From Arthrobacter sp. AL12 (GTDB lineage: Bacteria > Actinomycetota > Actinomycetes > Actinomycetales > Micrococcaceae): a stretch of DNA of 64,000 nucleotides. The notes under the pieces were generated by a model. The model worked only from the letters and a program-made list of their open reading frames with translations. It was not told the DNA's origin and did no database searches. The stretch lies in the NCBI RefSeq assembly GCF_029960645.1, contig NZ_JASBQY010000015.1:40602-104601 (forward strand), read 5' to 3'. The translations under genes and the position numbers were made by a program. This document shows positions 1 to 8,653 of this stretch, in pieces. Positions within the stretch are counted from its first letter, which is position 1; every line of letters begins with the position of its first letter.

Positions 1-595
1 GGCACCTGCACCTTCCGGATCAAGGTGGACGCGGTCGCCGCCGGGGCCAAGGGTGTCATCATCTTCAACCAAGGCAATGTTGTGCCTGATGAAGACCGCA
101 CCCTTCTGTTTGGCGGCATGGTGGGCTCGCCGAACTTCGTCCGTTTCTTCTATGACGGCGACGGCTCGGCGTTCGGCGAGAAGGGACCCAACGGCTCCGC
201 ATTGGTGGAGAAGGTCTTCCTGGCCTCCTTCAAGTCCCAGAGCCTGCCCGTGGCGCCGACGGCCTTTGACGGACGGTCCGACTATTCCGGTTTCATCAAC
301 AACGGCATTCCGGCCGGCGGCTTGTTCACCGCGGCGGAAGACCCGAAGACGGAGGAGGAGGCGGCAATCTTCGGGGGGGGGGGGGGCAGCAAAGATTGCC
401 CATGACGAGTACTACCACGCGGCCTGCGACACCATCGAAAAAGTAAACGTGACCGTGCTGGAGCAAATGGCGGATGCGATCGCCCACTCCACGCTCACCT
501 TCGCGATGACCACCTCGGCCGTGAATGGCACGACCAAAGGTAGCGGAACCGGCAACGTGGACCTCGAATACAAGGCCAACAAGCTGCTCAAGTAG
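1..595 (+). pseudogene. Broken M28 aminopeptidase with PA domain (5' end outside window)
   Basis: Frame 1 opens in a protease-associated (PA) domain (GTCTF near base 1, GVIIFN near 52-69). It jumps at about 106-124 straight into the C-terminal third of an M28 peptidase (SPNFVRFFYDGDGSAF, then FDGRSDYSGF). By comparison with Streptomyces griseus aminopeptidase, the central zinc core is missing: no equivalent of the first His, Asp and Glu ligands is present and the Asp of the NFDMIGSPN motif is Gly. Only the last His ligand (YYHAACD) remains. A run of 14 G at 373-386 then puts the reading frame out by one base. A run of 13 would restore a continuous frame to the stop at 593-595. The product would be an exported peptidase if intact. 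Deletion and frameshift are seen; inactivity is inferred. Confidence 0.8.
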
Positions 596-621
596 CCACG
601 GGCCACAGCCGCGCAACGGGT

Positions 622-660
622 GCCGGGCCGCTCCGCCTGCGGGTGGGGCGGCCCGGCATT
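622..660 (+). terminator. Rho-independent-type hairpin after the M28 gene
   Basis: Arms 622-634 and 645-657 pair over 13 bp with one G-T wobble, around a 10-nt loop, followed by a short T-containing stretch. It lies just after the peptidase stop and before the convergent M56 gene, so it may stop transcription from either side. Confidence 0.55.
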
Positions 661-734
661 TGTATGTAGCCGTCGACGGCGGCGGCCGCGGACGGGCTTC
701 AGCCCAATAGGCCGCGGGCAGCCATGAAGCAGGC

Positions 735-1724
735 TCAGCCCAGCAGGCCGGGGACAATCAGCAGGGCCGTCGGAACGGCCAGCAGCAGCAGGCAGGCCGC
801 CAGCACCGCCGCGCGCAGGGGTTCCGGGAGCGGCGGCTGCGGCGAGAGCAGGCGGCTGACGCGGGACGCCGTCGTCCGGGCCGAACCGGCCCCGCCGGTG
901 GCACCGGGCTGGCCGGGCCCGACGTCGCACAGTTCCGGTTCGCCGAACGCCATCCGGGCAGCGGGGGAGCCGGAGTTGCCGCCCGCCACAATCGCGATCG
1001 CCTTGATCAGGGTGGCCTTGCTCTCGGTCTTCAGGGCGACGTCGTCGGCGAGCATCTCGATCAGCGAGCTGACGGCCTCCTGTGCCAGCCGCGTGGTGGG
1101 CAGCCACGGCAGCGCCTGCCGCCAGGCCGCAAAAGCCCAGAGCAGCAAGTGGTGCCGCTGGTCCAAATGGGCGTTCTCATGGTTCAGGACCGCACGGAGC
1201 TCGGCGGGTTCCAGGGCCGCCATGAGCCCGTCGGAGAGCACAGTGACCGACCGGGCCCCTCCCGGCAGGCAGTACGCGACGGGGGAGTCAACGTTGATCA
1301 CCATGGTCCGCGGGCCGTCAGCGGACGGGGACGCCAACAGGGCCAGCAGCTCGCGGTGCCGGCGCCGCTGGCGCTGGATCTTGTAGTACGTCAGCAGCAG
1401 CGTGAAGACCAGATGGGCCGTCAGCAGGGCCGCGGCCGAGAGCGCAAAGACGTGCCAGAAACCCAGCGACGTGGTGGGCGCATTGGTGAAGACCATCCCG
1501 GCAAGGGCCTTCAGGCCGGCCAACAGGTTGTCCCCGATCGGTTCCAGCCCGTAGACCAGCATGGCGCCGATCATGGACAGCCCGCCGGCGAGCGCAATCG
1601 CCTGCCAGAGCAGCATCGCTGTGAACGGCGAACGCGCCGGCCACTGCGCGCGGGAAAGCAGGACAGGCACGGGCCAGGCCAGCGCTATCGCCAGGACCGC
1701 CAGAAACCATGAGGTCCAGAACAT
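735..1724 (-). CDS. M56 family membrane metallopeptidase, BlaR1-like protease without sensor domain
   Basis: 329 aa. Hydrophobic segments lie near residues 1-24, 35-60 and 90-115, followed by a cytoplasmic zinc-peptidase domain with HENAH (His182, Glu183, His186) and a candidate third ligand Glu223 in EMLADD. A last hydrophobic segment is at about 303-325. This is the M56/BlaR1 protease fold. The large extracellular penicillin-binding sensor of true BlaR1 (about 600 aa) is absent, so the signal is unknown. It lies 6 nt after the BlaI-type repressor gene, the usual pairing in which the protease inactivates the repressor. ATG start at 1724; its Shine-Dalgarno is weak, which fits translational coupling. 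The family assignment is firm; the link to repressor cleavage is inferred from context. Confidence 0.85.
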   Translation of the reverse strand: MFWTSWFLAVLAIALAWPVPVLLSRAQWPARSPFTAMLLWQAIALAGGLSMIGAMLVYGLEPIGDNLLAGLKALAGMVFTNAPTTSLGFWHVFALSAAALLTAHLVFTLLLTYYKIQRQRRRHRELLALLASPSADGPRTMVINVDSPVAYCLPGGARSVTVLSDGLMAALEPAELRAVLNHENAHLDQRHHLLLWAFAAWRQALPWLPTTRLAQEAVSSLIEMLADDVALKTESKATLIKAIAIVAGGNSGSPAARMAFGEPELCDVGPGQPGATGGAGSARTTASRVSRLLSPQPPLPEPLRAAVLAACLLLLAVPTALLIVPGLLG

Positions 1725-1730
1725 AGGGCG

Positions 1731-2117
1731 CTAGCTGAGTCCCAGCAGCTTGCGCAGCGTTTCTGCCTCGGTATCGGTAACGGATCCAATAAAGCGGGCC
1801 AGTACGGCCTCGCGGTCGGGTGCGGAGCCCAGCACCTCGTGCATCAGTTCAGCGGTGTGGTCCTCACGGCTGGAGACTGCCTGGTAGCGGTGCGGGCGGG
1901 TGCCGCGTTCGCGCTCGACCAGGCCCTTGCGCTCCAGTCGGGAGAGCACGGTCAGGACCGTGGTGACGGCCAGGTCCTTGCCCTCGTGGCCTGCAGTACC
2001 GTTTTCGGGACGGGTGCTCTGTGCAAGCAGATCCCGCAGGGTGTTCGCGGTCGCAGCCTCATGGCCTGCCCAGAGCAGATCCATCACTGCCCGTTCCAGC
2101 TCACCGAGACTTGCCAT
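1731..2117 (-). CDS. blaI: BlaI/MecI/CopY family transcriptional repressor
   Basis: 128 aa from the ATG at 2117, which has GAAGGA at good spacing; the frame runs open further upstream but no better start is seen. The protein begins MASLGELERAVMDLLW and continues through a winged helix (VLTVLSRLERKGLVERE) to a C-terminal dimerisation helix region, the normal BlaI length and layout. It precedes the M56 protease gene in the same operon. A 17-bp dyad at 2213-2229 in its upstream region, TTCTAC-N5-GTAGAA, is of the TACA/TGTA type bound by this family. The same dyad occurs twice before cydA. Autoregulation and control of cyd are inferred. Confidence 0.9.
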   Translation of the reverse strand: MASLGELERAVMDLLWAGHEAATANTLRDLLAQSTRPENGTAGHEGKDLAVTTVLTVLSRLERKGLVERERGTRPHRYQAVSSREDHTAELMHEVLGSAPDREAVLARFIGSVTDTEAETLRKLLGLS

Positions 2118-2212
2118 TCCATACATCCTTCGTGAGGGCCGCCCGGCGGATCGACTCTGCCGGGCGGTAGTTGAATACTTCTGTCTCAAATTTACCGCGT
2201 TTTGCGGATAGT

Positions 2213-2229
2213 TTCTACATGAGGTAGAA
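2213..2229. promoter_or_regulatory. Candidate BlaI operator upstream of blaI
   Basis: Perfect 6-bp inverted arms TTCTAC (2213-2218) and GTAGAA (2224-2229) around 5 nt, about 96 nt before the blaI start. On the minus strand, GTAGAA is followed 18 nt later by TAAATT, so the dyad may overlap a -35 element. It matches the two dyads in front of cydA. Confidence 0.6.
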
Positions 2230-2264
2230 GTGCCGGGTGTGGGCGTGTCGCGGACGATGTCGAC

Positions 2265-3701
2265 CTAAAGGCCCTCGATTGCTTCCAGCCGGCCGGAGCG
2301 GACCGCGTCGGCGAAGGCCTGGTAGTCCCGCTCATTCTGGTCGGCGTAGCGTGCCGAGAAGTCGGTGACCGCCACATCGAACTTGTCGCTCCTGCCCAGA
2401 TAGGCGGCCATTGCGACGGCGTCGCCCGAGCGGGCGTGCGCACGCGCCAGGGTCCATCCGCAGGCATTGGCATAGAGGGTCAGGCCGAGCGGTTTCATCC
2501 CTTCCACAATGGCCGAGCCCTTCATGTCACGCAGTTGGCGCCAGTACAGGTACCGGTTTTCCTGCGCGCCCTTGGTCCACCCCAGGAAGATGTCGCTCGC
2601 GGCCTGCATCATACGCTGCCCCTGCACCACGCGCTCGCCCGGCTGTTTGAATTTGCTCTTGGGCAAGTGGTCCTCGAGCACTGACCGCGTGGCCTCCTTG
2701 ACCTGCAGGAACAGCGGGTCCTGCTGGTCGCGCCCCTGAAGCAAGGCGATGAACGCCCGGGTGCCGACGCTGCCGACGCCGACGACCTTGCGGGCGACGT
2801 CGATGATTTCGAAGCGCTCGAGGAGGCGACGCCGGTCGTCCTGCAGCGTCGCCCGGTACGAACGCAGCTGGTCGTGAATCACGTGCTCGAGTTCATCGGC
2901 GGACATGTGGAACGATCCGCCCAGCTCCCGGGCCGGGATGACGATCGGTGGCTGGCTGACGATTCGGTACTGCCCGTCCACAAGCTCGGCGAGCTTGGAA
3001 AGTGCCTGAAGGCTGTCCCGGGTGTGGGCCTTGGCGACGTTCGCTTGCGCCTTCTTTTCCATGCCTTGGGCAGCCTTCTTCAGGGCCTTGCCCTTTTGGG
3101 ATGCGACGGCCAAGTTGATGGTTTCCAGCAGCTGTTCCTCGGACAGCCGGGCGTACCAGATGTCCAGAGTGCGCATTTTCGCGAACTGGGCCATCGCTTC
3201 CCGGTAGGCCCGAACCGCGGTCAGCGTCACATCGCGGGTTTCTTCCTTGGTGAACCCGTTGTTCCGGGCCGCGATGGTGAAGCTTGCGGCCATGCGTTTT
3301 ACGTCGTATTCGAACGGCCCTGGCAGTGTCTCGTCGAAGTCGTTCAGGTCAAACAGCAGTGTCCGCTCTGGCGAGGCGAATACGCCGAAGTTGGACAGGT
3401 GGGCGTCACCGCACAGCTGGGCGACCAGGCCGGCCCGCGGGGTGTCCTTTAGGTCGGCGGCCATGATTTTGGCCGCGCCCCGGTAGAAAGTGAACGGTGA
3501 GACCAGCATCCGTCCGTGGCGTACCGGGACGAGGTCCTGTTCGCGGGTAAGGTTCTGTTCCTCGAGGAGCGCGACCGGATCCGGCCGGTCCGGTGCGGGC
3601 ACCCAACCCGTGGAGCTGGAGACTGGCGTCTTCTTCCGGTATCCCTTGCCCTTCGCAACCCGCTCCTCGACGCTCCGGTGCTTGACTTTATTCTCGGCCA
3701 T
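2265..3701 (-). CDS. DUF2252 family protein
   Basis: 478 aa from the ATG at 3701, chosen over an in-frame ATG 12 codons upstream because GGGAGG lies 9 nt before it. The N-terminal 35 residues are basic. The conserved region contains LCGDAHLSNFG (Gly98-Asp99, Asn104) and LLFDLNDFDE (Asp118, Asp121, Asp123). These recall the catalytic loop and metal-binding motifs of the aminoglycoside-phosphotransferase/HipA kinase-like fold, a relationship I infer from the motifs. No signal peptide or membrane segment is seen. The function of DUF2252 is not established. It is monocistronic in this setting, with the blaI operator region downstream. Confidence 0.85.
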   Translation of the reverse strand: MAENKVKHRSVEERVAKGKGYRKKTPVSSSTGWVPAPDRPDPVALLEEQNLTREQDLVPVRHGRMLVSPFTFYRGAAKIMAADLKDTPRAGLVAQLCGDAHLSNFGVFASPERTLLFDLNDFDETLPGPFEYDVKRMAASFTIAARNNGFTKEETRDVTLTAVRAYREAMAQFAKMRTLDIWYARLSEEQLLETINLAVASQKGKALKKAAQGMEKKAQANVAKAHTRDSLQALSKLAELVDGQYRIVSQPPIVIPARELGGSFHMSADELEHVIHDQLRSYRATLQDDRRRLLERFEIIDVARKVVGVGSVGTRAFIALLQGRDQQDPLFLQVKEATRSVLEDHLPKSKFKQPGERVVQGQRMMQAASDIFLGWTKGAQENRYLYWRQLRDMKGSAIVEGMKPLGLTLYANACGWTLARAHARSGDAVAMAAYLGRSDKFDVAVTDFSARYADQNERDYQAFADAVRSGRLEAIEGL

Positions 3702-3966
3702 GATCGGCGACCTCCCTTTGACGTCGGGAACCGCCACCGGGCACTGGTTGCCTGGGGGCGGTACCTGCTGAGTTGCGCGAACGCGCCTCGGCTCCGTGCT
3801 CCATCAGCATGGCTGTGCAGGTATTTGCGATTGTGGCCCTGAAGCGGCCCGTGGTCAACGCGCTGCGGAAAGCGCGGAGCCGCCCCGGCTGGCGGACGGA
3901 ACCGCGCCATCCGCCAGCTAGCGAGCGACCCGCGCAGCGCTGACAAGGGTCTCCGTCAGCGGTACA

Positions 3967-4637
3967 TTGGCCTTCTCAGGTGCCGGCTCCTTTTTTGGGC
4001 GGGCACGATGCCAGCGTCGGCCGTGGTGCCCGGGCCTGATGGTGATGGGGATCATCCTGTTCATGGGCAAGATCTCCGGCGCACATCTGAACCCTGCGGT
4101 CAGCATTGCCTGCGCGCTCCGCGGTGACTTCCCGTGGCGCAGGGTGCCGGCTACATCGTTGTTCAGCTCATCGGGGCGACGCTTGGCTGCGTGCTGCTGC
4201 AGGCGGTGATCGGCGTCTCCGCCACCTACGGATCAAACTATCCGGCGGCAGGCTATTCGCCCGGCGCCGCATTCTGGATGGAGGCACTGCTGACGCTCGG
4301 GCTGGTCAGGGTCATCCTGGGAACCGCCTCCGGTGCCCAGAACATCGGGTTGCTCGGGGCGGTTGCGGTCGGCGCGTACATTGCTGTGGCCGGTCTGTGG
4401 GGCAGCCCAGCCTCCGGCACATCGATGAATCCGGCGCGTACGTTAGGGCCCGATCTTGCCGGCGGCAATTTCAGCGACTAATGGGTGTACGCCGCCGGCC
4501 CAGTGGCCGGTGCGGTGGTCGCTGTCGGTATCGCCTTCATCTTGCGCGGCACGGGCGGCGGGAAGTCGGGCTCGGGCGCCGCCCAGGGAGCCCTCTTCAC
4601 CGAGGTTGCCACCGACAAGGAACCTTTGCTGTGCTGA
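3967..4637 (+). pseudogene. Decayed MIP/aquaporin-family channel gene
   Basis: Both NPA motifs are recognisable: SGAHLNPAVS at about 4075-4104 and SMNPART at about 4423-4443. They lie in different frames. The frame changes near 4147, where the expected VPGYI reads VPA because one G appears to be missing. A TAA at 4479-4481 sits where a Tyr codon is expected before WVYAAGP, and the frame then stays open to TGA at 4635-4637. The N-terminal helix is poor and no good start or ribosome site is seen. At least two independent lesions make this a pseudogene unless both are sequencing errors. The intact ancestor was probably a water or glycerol channel. Confidence 0.8.
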
Positions 4638-4785
4638 CCCGATGAGGGTCGATGTGTCCCCAAGGCCTGGCGCAACTCAGGAGTGACGCTGCAGCAGGCC
4701 TGCGTTCAATGGTCTGGCACCCGCGTCCCTTTGGATCAAGGGACAGTTGCCGAATTTCGCATGCCGCGCGGTCAGTTTGCCGCGG

Positions 4786-5709
4786 TCAGCTTTGCTGGCG
4801 GTGCTGTATCAGGATGTCCCGGGCGGTCGTCCACTTCCGGCTGCCGTAGCGGTCATTGTTGATGAAGCGCAGGTTCGCGTCGCCGCTGAACATGCTGGCG
4901 AAGTACTGCATGCCCTGCCACGGCGGGAACGGGTCGTCAGAGGCTGGCGTCAGGGCCCTGACTGCACGGCTCATTGCAGTCAGGGAACCGACGCTGCCCG
5001 CGTAGAGGAGCCGGAATTGGGTCCCGGTCAGGTCGGTCATCGTCGATGCCAGGGTCCTTGCCGTGACCTGATCCCCGGCGATCTGGAGGACGCGGGGCGC
5101 ACGCTTGTCGAGGGCGGCGGCGGCGGCGGTGTACGTGGCCGTGTCGTCCTTGGTGGTGAAGTCGAGCACTTGGTCGGGGTCGGACCAGAAGAGCACGCGG
5201 CGACGGGAGAACAGGATCATTGGTGCCTGCCCGGAGAGCATGTCGGTGAAGGCGCCGTTGAGAATCGACGTGGCCTGGATTTCGGTGGCGTCCAGTGTCT
5301 GTGCGAAGACCCTGCGGAGCTGCAGGTTCCGGTTGCTTCGGGGACGGATGCCGCGGTAGTCGATGGAGAAATCGGACGGGATGAAACGCGGCGCGCCGAC
5401 CCTGGCGGCCGCCTCAAGCAACCGCGATTGGGCACTGAAGATTGCGCTGTCGAGACCGTTGATCGCGGAGACGACGCAATCAACTCCCGTGCAGGCCCTT
5501 CTGAGGCCGTCCGGATCGTCGTAGTTGGCCTGGACCACCTCGGCTCCCTGGGCGCGTAGCTGGGCAATCCGCGCTGCGTCGGTTCCTGGTCGTGTCAGGA
5601 CCCGAACGGTGGCCCCCTGCGTGACCAGATTCCGCAGGATCCGTCCGCCCAGATCGCCGGTGGCGCCGGCGAGCAGGACGGTGTCCGAAGGGGGTGTTGT
5701 CGGGGTCAT
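4786..5709 (-). CDS. NmrA-like NAD(P)-binding oxidoreductase
   Basis: 307 aa. The N-terminus has a Rossmann dinucleotide motif (GATGDLGG, residues 15-22), followed by a VRVLTRPG segment typical of NmrA/isoflavone-reductase-like atypical SDRs that bind NADP. These act as NAD(P)-dependent reductases or redox sensors; the substrate cannot be told. The ATG at 5709 has AAAAGG at suitable spacing. It is transcribed divergently from cydA across 239 bp that include the BlaI-type dyads, so it could share regulation with cyd, though the dyads lie much nearer cydA. It converges with the dead aquaporin gene. Confidence 0.8.
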   Translation of the reverse strand: MTPTTPPSDTVLLAGATGDLGGRILRNLVTQGATVRVLTRPGTDAARIAQLRAQGAEVVQANYDDPDGLRRACTGVDCVVSAINGLDSAIFSAQSRLLEAAARVGAPRFIPSDFSIDYRGIRPRSNRNLQLRRVFAQTLDATEIQATSILNGAFTDMLSGQAPMILFSRRRVLFWSDPDQVLDFTTKDDTATYTAAAAALDKRAPRVLQIAGDQVTARTLASTMTDLTGTQFRLLYAGSVGSLTAMSRAVRALTPASDDPFPPWQGMQYFASMFSGDANLRFINNDRYGSRKWTTARDILIQHRQQS

Positions 5710-5894
5710 TTGTTCGCACCTTTTGGGATGTCTCGGGGAAAGGGGTGCGTCGGCTAAAGACTACCAACGGTGGGACGAGGAGACTCCCGGGTTTGACCCA
5801 ACGACGCCCCGGTTCCAACGTGGGTCGCCCGCGGCGCCTCCATTGCGGGCCGTTACATGCCGTGGGACTCTGGGTGCAGTGACCCATCAAAGTG

Positions 5895-5934
5895 TTCTAC
5901 ACTCTGTAGAAGAATTCTTCTACGTGATGTAGAA
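5895..5934. promoter_or_regulatory. Paired BlaI-type operators in front of cydA
   Basis: Two dyads TTCTAC-N5-GTAGAA at 5895-5911 and 5918-5934, with centres 23 bp apart, about two helical turns. The first extends to 7-bp arms with the TACA/TGTA core (TTCTACA-N3-TGTAGAA). The segment between them, 5906-5923, is itself a perfect 18-bp palindrome. The second dyad ends 14 nt before the GTG at 5949. Confidence 0.7.
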
Positions 5935-5948
5935 GTTGCTCCTAGCAA

Positions 5949-7562
5949 GTGAGGGACGCCTTGGACGCCTTGGAAATCGCACGGTGGCAATTCGGAATCA
6001 CCACCGTCTACCACTTCATGATGGTGCCGCTCACCATCGGCCTGGGCCTCGTCGTCGCCGTGATCCAGACAATGTGGCACCGGACCGGCAAGCCGGAGTA
6101 CCTCCGGATGACCAAGTTCTGGGGCAAGCTCTTCCTGATCAACTTCATCATGGGCGTCGCCACCGGCATTGTGCAGGAATTCCAGTTCGGCATGGCTTGG
6201 AGCGAATACAGCCGCTTCGTCGGCGACGTGTTCGGGGCGCCGCTGGCTATGGAGGCCCTGCTGGCGTTCTTCGTGGAGTCGACGTTCCTGGGGCTCTGGA
6301 TCTTCGGCTGGAAGCAGCTCAAACCCGGCGTCCACCTGGCCTGCCTGTGGATCGCCGTGATCGGTTCGGTCTTCTCCGCCTACTTCATCATCGTCGCCAA
6401 CAGTTGGATGCAGCACCCGGTGGGCGTTGAGATGGTCAACGGCCGTCCCGTGATGACCGATGCATGGGCGGTCTTCACCAACAACACCGCCCTCGTCGCC
6501 GTCCCGCACACCATCTTCGGCGCCCTCGCCGTCGCCGGCGCCTTCCTGCTCGGCATCGCCTGGTACCACCTGTGGCGCCGCCGGCACGACGGGATCGACA
6601 CCCTCGGCGCGAACGGCAAGGTCGTCCCCGGCGAGGCCGCCATCCCCGGCCGGGACAGCACCGACCACGCCGTCTGGATCCGCTCCCTGCGGATCGGCGC
6701 CGTCGTGGCCATGGTTTCCTTCGCCGGAACCGCCATCACCGGGGACCTGCAGGGCAAACTCATGTTCGAACAGCAGCCCATGAAGATGGCCGCCGCCGAA
6801 GCGGCCTGCCACGACGGCACCGGCTTCTCCATTCTCAGCATCGGCAACGTCGGCTCCAGGAACTGTGATGACATCGTCGCGCTCATCGAGGTCCCCGGGA
6901 TCCTGTCCTTCCTCGCCAAGGGCGACTTTACCACCGAGGTCAAGGGCGTCAACAGCCTGATCGACCAGTACAAGGCCGACTACGGCACCAACCTGCCGGA
7001 CAACCCCATCTACGGGGAACGTGCCGGGCAGGAGATCCAGTACGTTCCGGTCATGGAGGTCACCTACTGGGGCTTCCGGATGATGATCGGCTTCGGCGGA
7101 CTGGCGGCCCTGGCCGCGCTGGTTGCACTCTGGGTTACCCGCAGCGGGACAGTGCCCGCCTCCCGCGGCCTCATGCGGCTGGCCGTGTTCGGGATCCTGG
7201 CGCCGTTCGGAGCCAACGCCGCCGGCTGGATCTTCACCGAGATGGGCCGCCAGCCCTTCGTCGTTGCCCCCAACCCGGACTCCAACGGGATTGACCAGGT
7301 CTTTATGTTCACTGCCGCCGCGGTCTCTCCCGGCGTCTCGGCCGGCGAGCTCCTGACCTCCCTCGTGGTGCTCACCGCCGTGTATGCGGTGCTGCTCGTG
7401 GTCGAGGTGAAGCTGTTGGTCAAGTACATCCGCGGTGGGGTGGTCGCGGCCATGCCGGAACTGGCGCACGTGCCCGCGGACGAGAACGAGGATGCCACCC
7501 CCAACGGCGGTGGCCCCGGCAAGCCCGGGGACGCCGACGACGTCCTGGCCTTCGCCTACTAG
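5949..7562 (+). CDS. cydA: Cytochrome bd ubiquinol/menaquinol oxidase subunit I
   Basis: 537 aa multi-spanning membrane protein. It carries the N-terminal WQFGITTVYHF with the haem-ligand His, a short Q-loop with EMGRQPFVV near bases 7240-7265, and several long hydrophobic helices. It oxidises quinol and reduces oxygen to water at the high-affinity haem d site. The listed start is GTG 5949. TTG 5961 preceded by GAGGG gives the more usual MDALEIARWQF beginning and may be the true start. It is first in the operon with cydB and cydDC. The paired BlaI-type dyads immediately upstream imply repression by the nearby BlaI-family protein (inferred). Confidence 0.97.
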   Translation: MRDALDALEIARWQFGITTVYHFMMVPLTIGLGLVVAVIQTMWHRTGKPEYLRMTKFWGKLFLINFIMGVATGIVQEFQFGMAWSEYSRFVGDVFGAPLAMEALLAFFVESTFLGLWIFGWKQLKPGVHLACLWIAVIGSVFSAYFIIVANSWMQHPVGVEMVNGRPVMTDAWAVFTNNTALVAVPHTIFGALAVAGAFLLGIAWYHLWRRRHDGIDTLGANGKVVPGEAAIPGRDSTDHAVWIRSLRIGAVVAMVSFAGTAITGDLQGKLMFEQQPMKMAAAEAACHDGTGFSILSIGNVGSRNCDDIVALIEVPGILSFLAKGDFTTEVKGVNSLIDQYKADYGTNLPDNPIYGERAGQEIQYVPVMEVTYWGFRMMIGFGGLAALAALVALWVTRSGTVPASRGLMRLAVFGILAPFGANAAGWIFTEMGRQPFVVAPNPDSNGIDQVFMFTAAAVSPGVSAGELLTSLVVLTAVYAVLLVVEVKLLVKYIRGGVVAAMPELAHVPADENEDATPNGGGPGKPGDADDVLAFAY

Positions 7563-7597
7563 CCTTCGCTCCCCAAGAAACGCAGAGGATACTCAGC

Positions 7598-8647
7598 ATG
7601 GATCTCCTTCCCACCATCTGGTTCATCGCCATCGCGGTGCTATGGACGGGCTATCTCTTCCTCGAGGGCTTTGACCTCGGCGTCGGGATGCTGATGAAGG
7701 CCTTCGCCCGGAACAACACCGAACGCCGCGTGCTGCTCAACACCATCGGCCCGGTCTGGGACGGCAACGAGGTCTGGCTCCTGACCGCGGGAGGCGCCAC
7801 CTTCGCCGCCTTCCCGCTCTGGTACGCCTCGCTGTTCTCCGCGCTGTACCTGCCGCTGCTGCTGGTCTTGGTCGCCCTCATCTTCCGCGCCGTGGCCTTC
7901 GAATACCGCGGCAAGGTCGACAACCCGCGGTGGCGTGCCCGCTGGGACTGGGCCATCTCCCTCGGCTCCCTCGTGGCGGCCTTCGGCATCGGCGCAGCCC
8001 TGGGGCTCACCACCACGGGACTGCCGCTGAACGCCAACGGCGACCGCGAAGGTGGCCCGTTCGCGTGGTTCAGCGCCTATGCGGTGCTGGGCGGCCTCGC
8101 CGTCGTCGGTTTCTCGCTGCTGCACGGGCTGGCGTTCCTGGCCCTGAAGACCGACGGCGACGTCCGGCACCGCGCCCGCCGGTGGTTTGTCCGGCTCCTG
8201 CCCGTCCTGCTGCTGCCGATCGCGGGCTGGGCGATCAGCCTGCAGCTGCTCAGCGGCGAGATGTGGACCGTGCTCGCGGTGGTCGCCGCCGTCGTAGCCG
8301 CCGTCCTGGCGTGGAACTTCGCCCGCACCGGTGCCGAAGGCCGCGCGTTCCTGTCCCTGGGCGCCTTCCTGCTCCTGGGCAGCGCCTCGATCTTCGGCGC
8401 CGCGTTCCCGGTGGTGCTGCCGTCCACGCTGAACCCGGACTTCAACCTGACCATCTCCAATGCCTCCTCCTCGGACTACACCCTGGGGCTGATGAGCATT
8501 GTCGCCCTCATCGGTCTGCCCCTGGTGCTCGCCTACCAGGCATGGACCTACTGGGTGTTCCGCCGGCGGGTGAGCGACGCCCACATCCCGGAGGCACACA
8601 GCTTCCTCCCCGCCATCGCCGCCAAAGCCCTGGCACCCAAGGACTAG
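7598..8647 (+). CDS. cydB: Cytochrome bd oxidase subunit II
   Basis: 349 aa with about eight to nine membrane helices. The N-terminus LPTIWFIAIAVLWTGYLFLEGFDLGVGML is the conserved CydB opening, and GPVWDGNEVWLLTAGGATFAAFP is the family hallmark. It forms the heterodimeric bd oxidase with CydA. It begins 35 nt after cydA, with AGAGGA upstream, and ends 6 nt before cydDC, so one transcript is likely. Length is normal for the family. Confidence 0.97.
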   Translation: MDLLPTIWFIAIAVLWTGYLFLEGFDLGVGMLMKAFARNNTERRVLLNTIGPVWDGNEVWLLTAGGATFAAFPLWYASLFSALYLPLLLVLVALIFRAVAFEYRGKVDNPRWRARWDWAISLGSLVAAFGIGAALGLTTTGLPLNANGDREGGPFAWFSAYAVLGGLAVVGFSLLHGLAFLALKTDGDVRHRARRWFVRLLPVLLLPIAGWAISLQLLSGEMWTVLAVVAAVVAAVLAWNFARTGAEGRAFLSLGAFLLLGSASIFGAAFPVVLPSTLNPDFNLTISNASSSDYTLGLMSIVALIGLPLVLAYQAWTYWVFRRRVSDAHIPEAHSFLPAIAAKALAPKD

Positions 8648-8653
8648 CACCTG

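Noticed and set aside
735..2117. Calling the BlaI/M56 pair a beta-lactam resistance system
   Set aside because: The M56 protein lacks the penicillin-binding sensor domain, no beta-lactamase is nearby, and the shared operator lies at cydA.
5853..7469. Long open frame on the minus strand opposite cydA
   Set aside because: Its protein is a low-complexity Asp/His/Gly/Val-rich shadow produced by GC-rich codons of cydA; no ribosome site and no recognisable domain.
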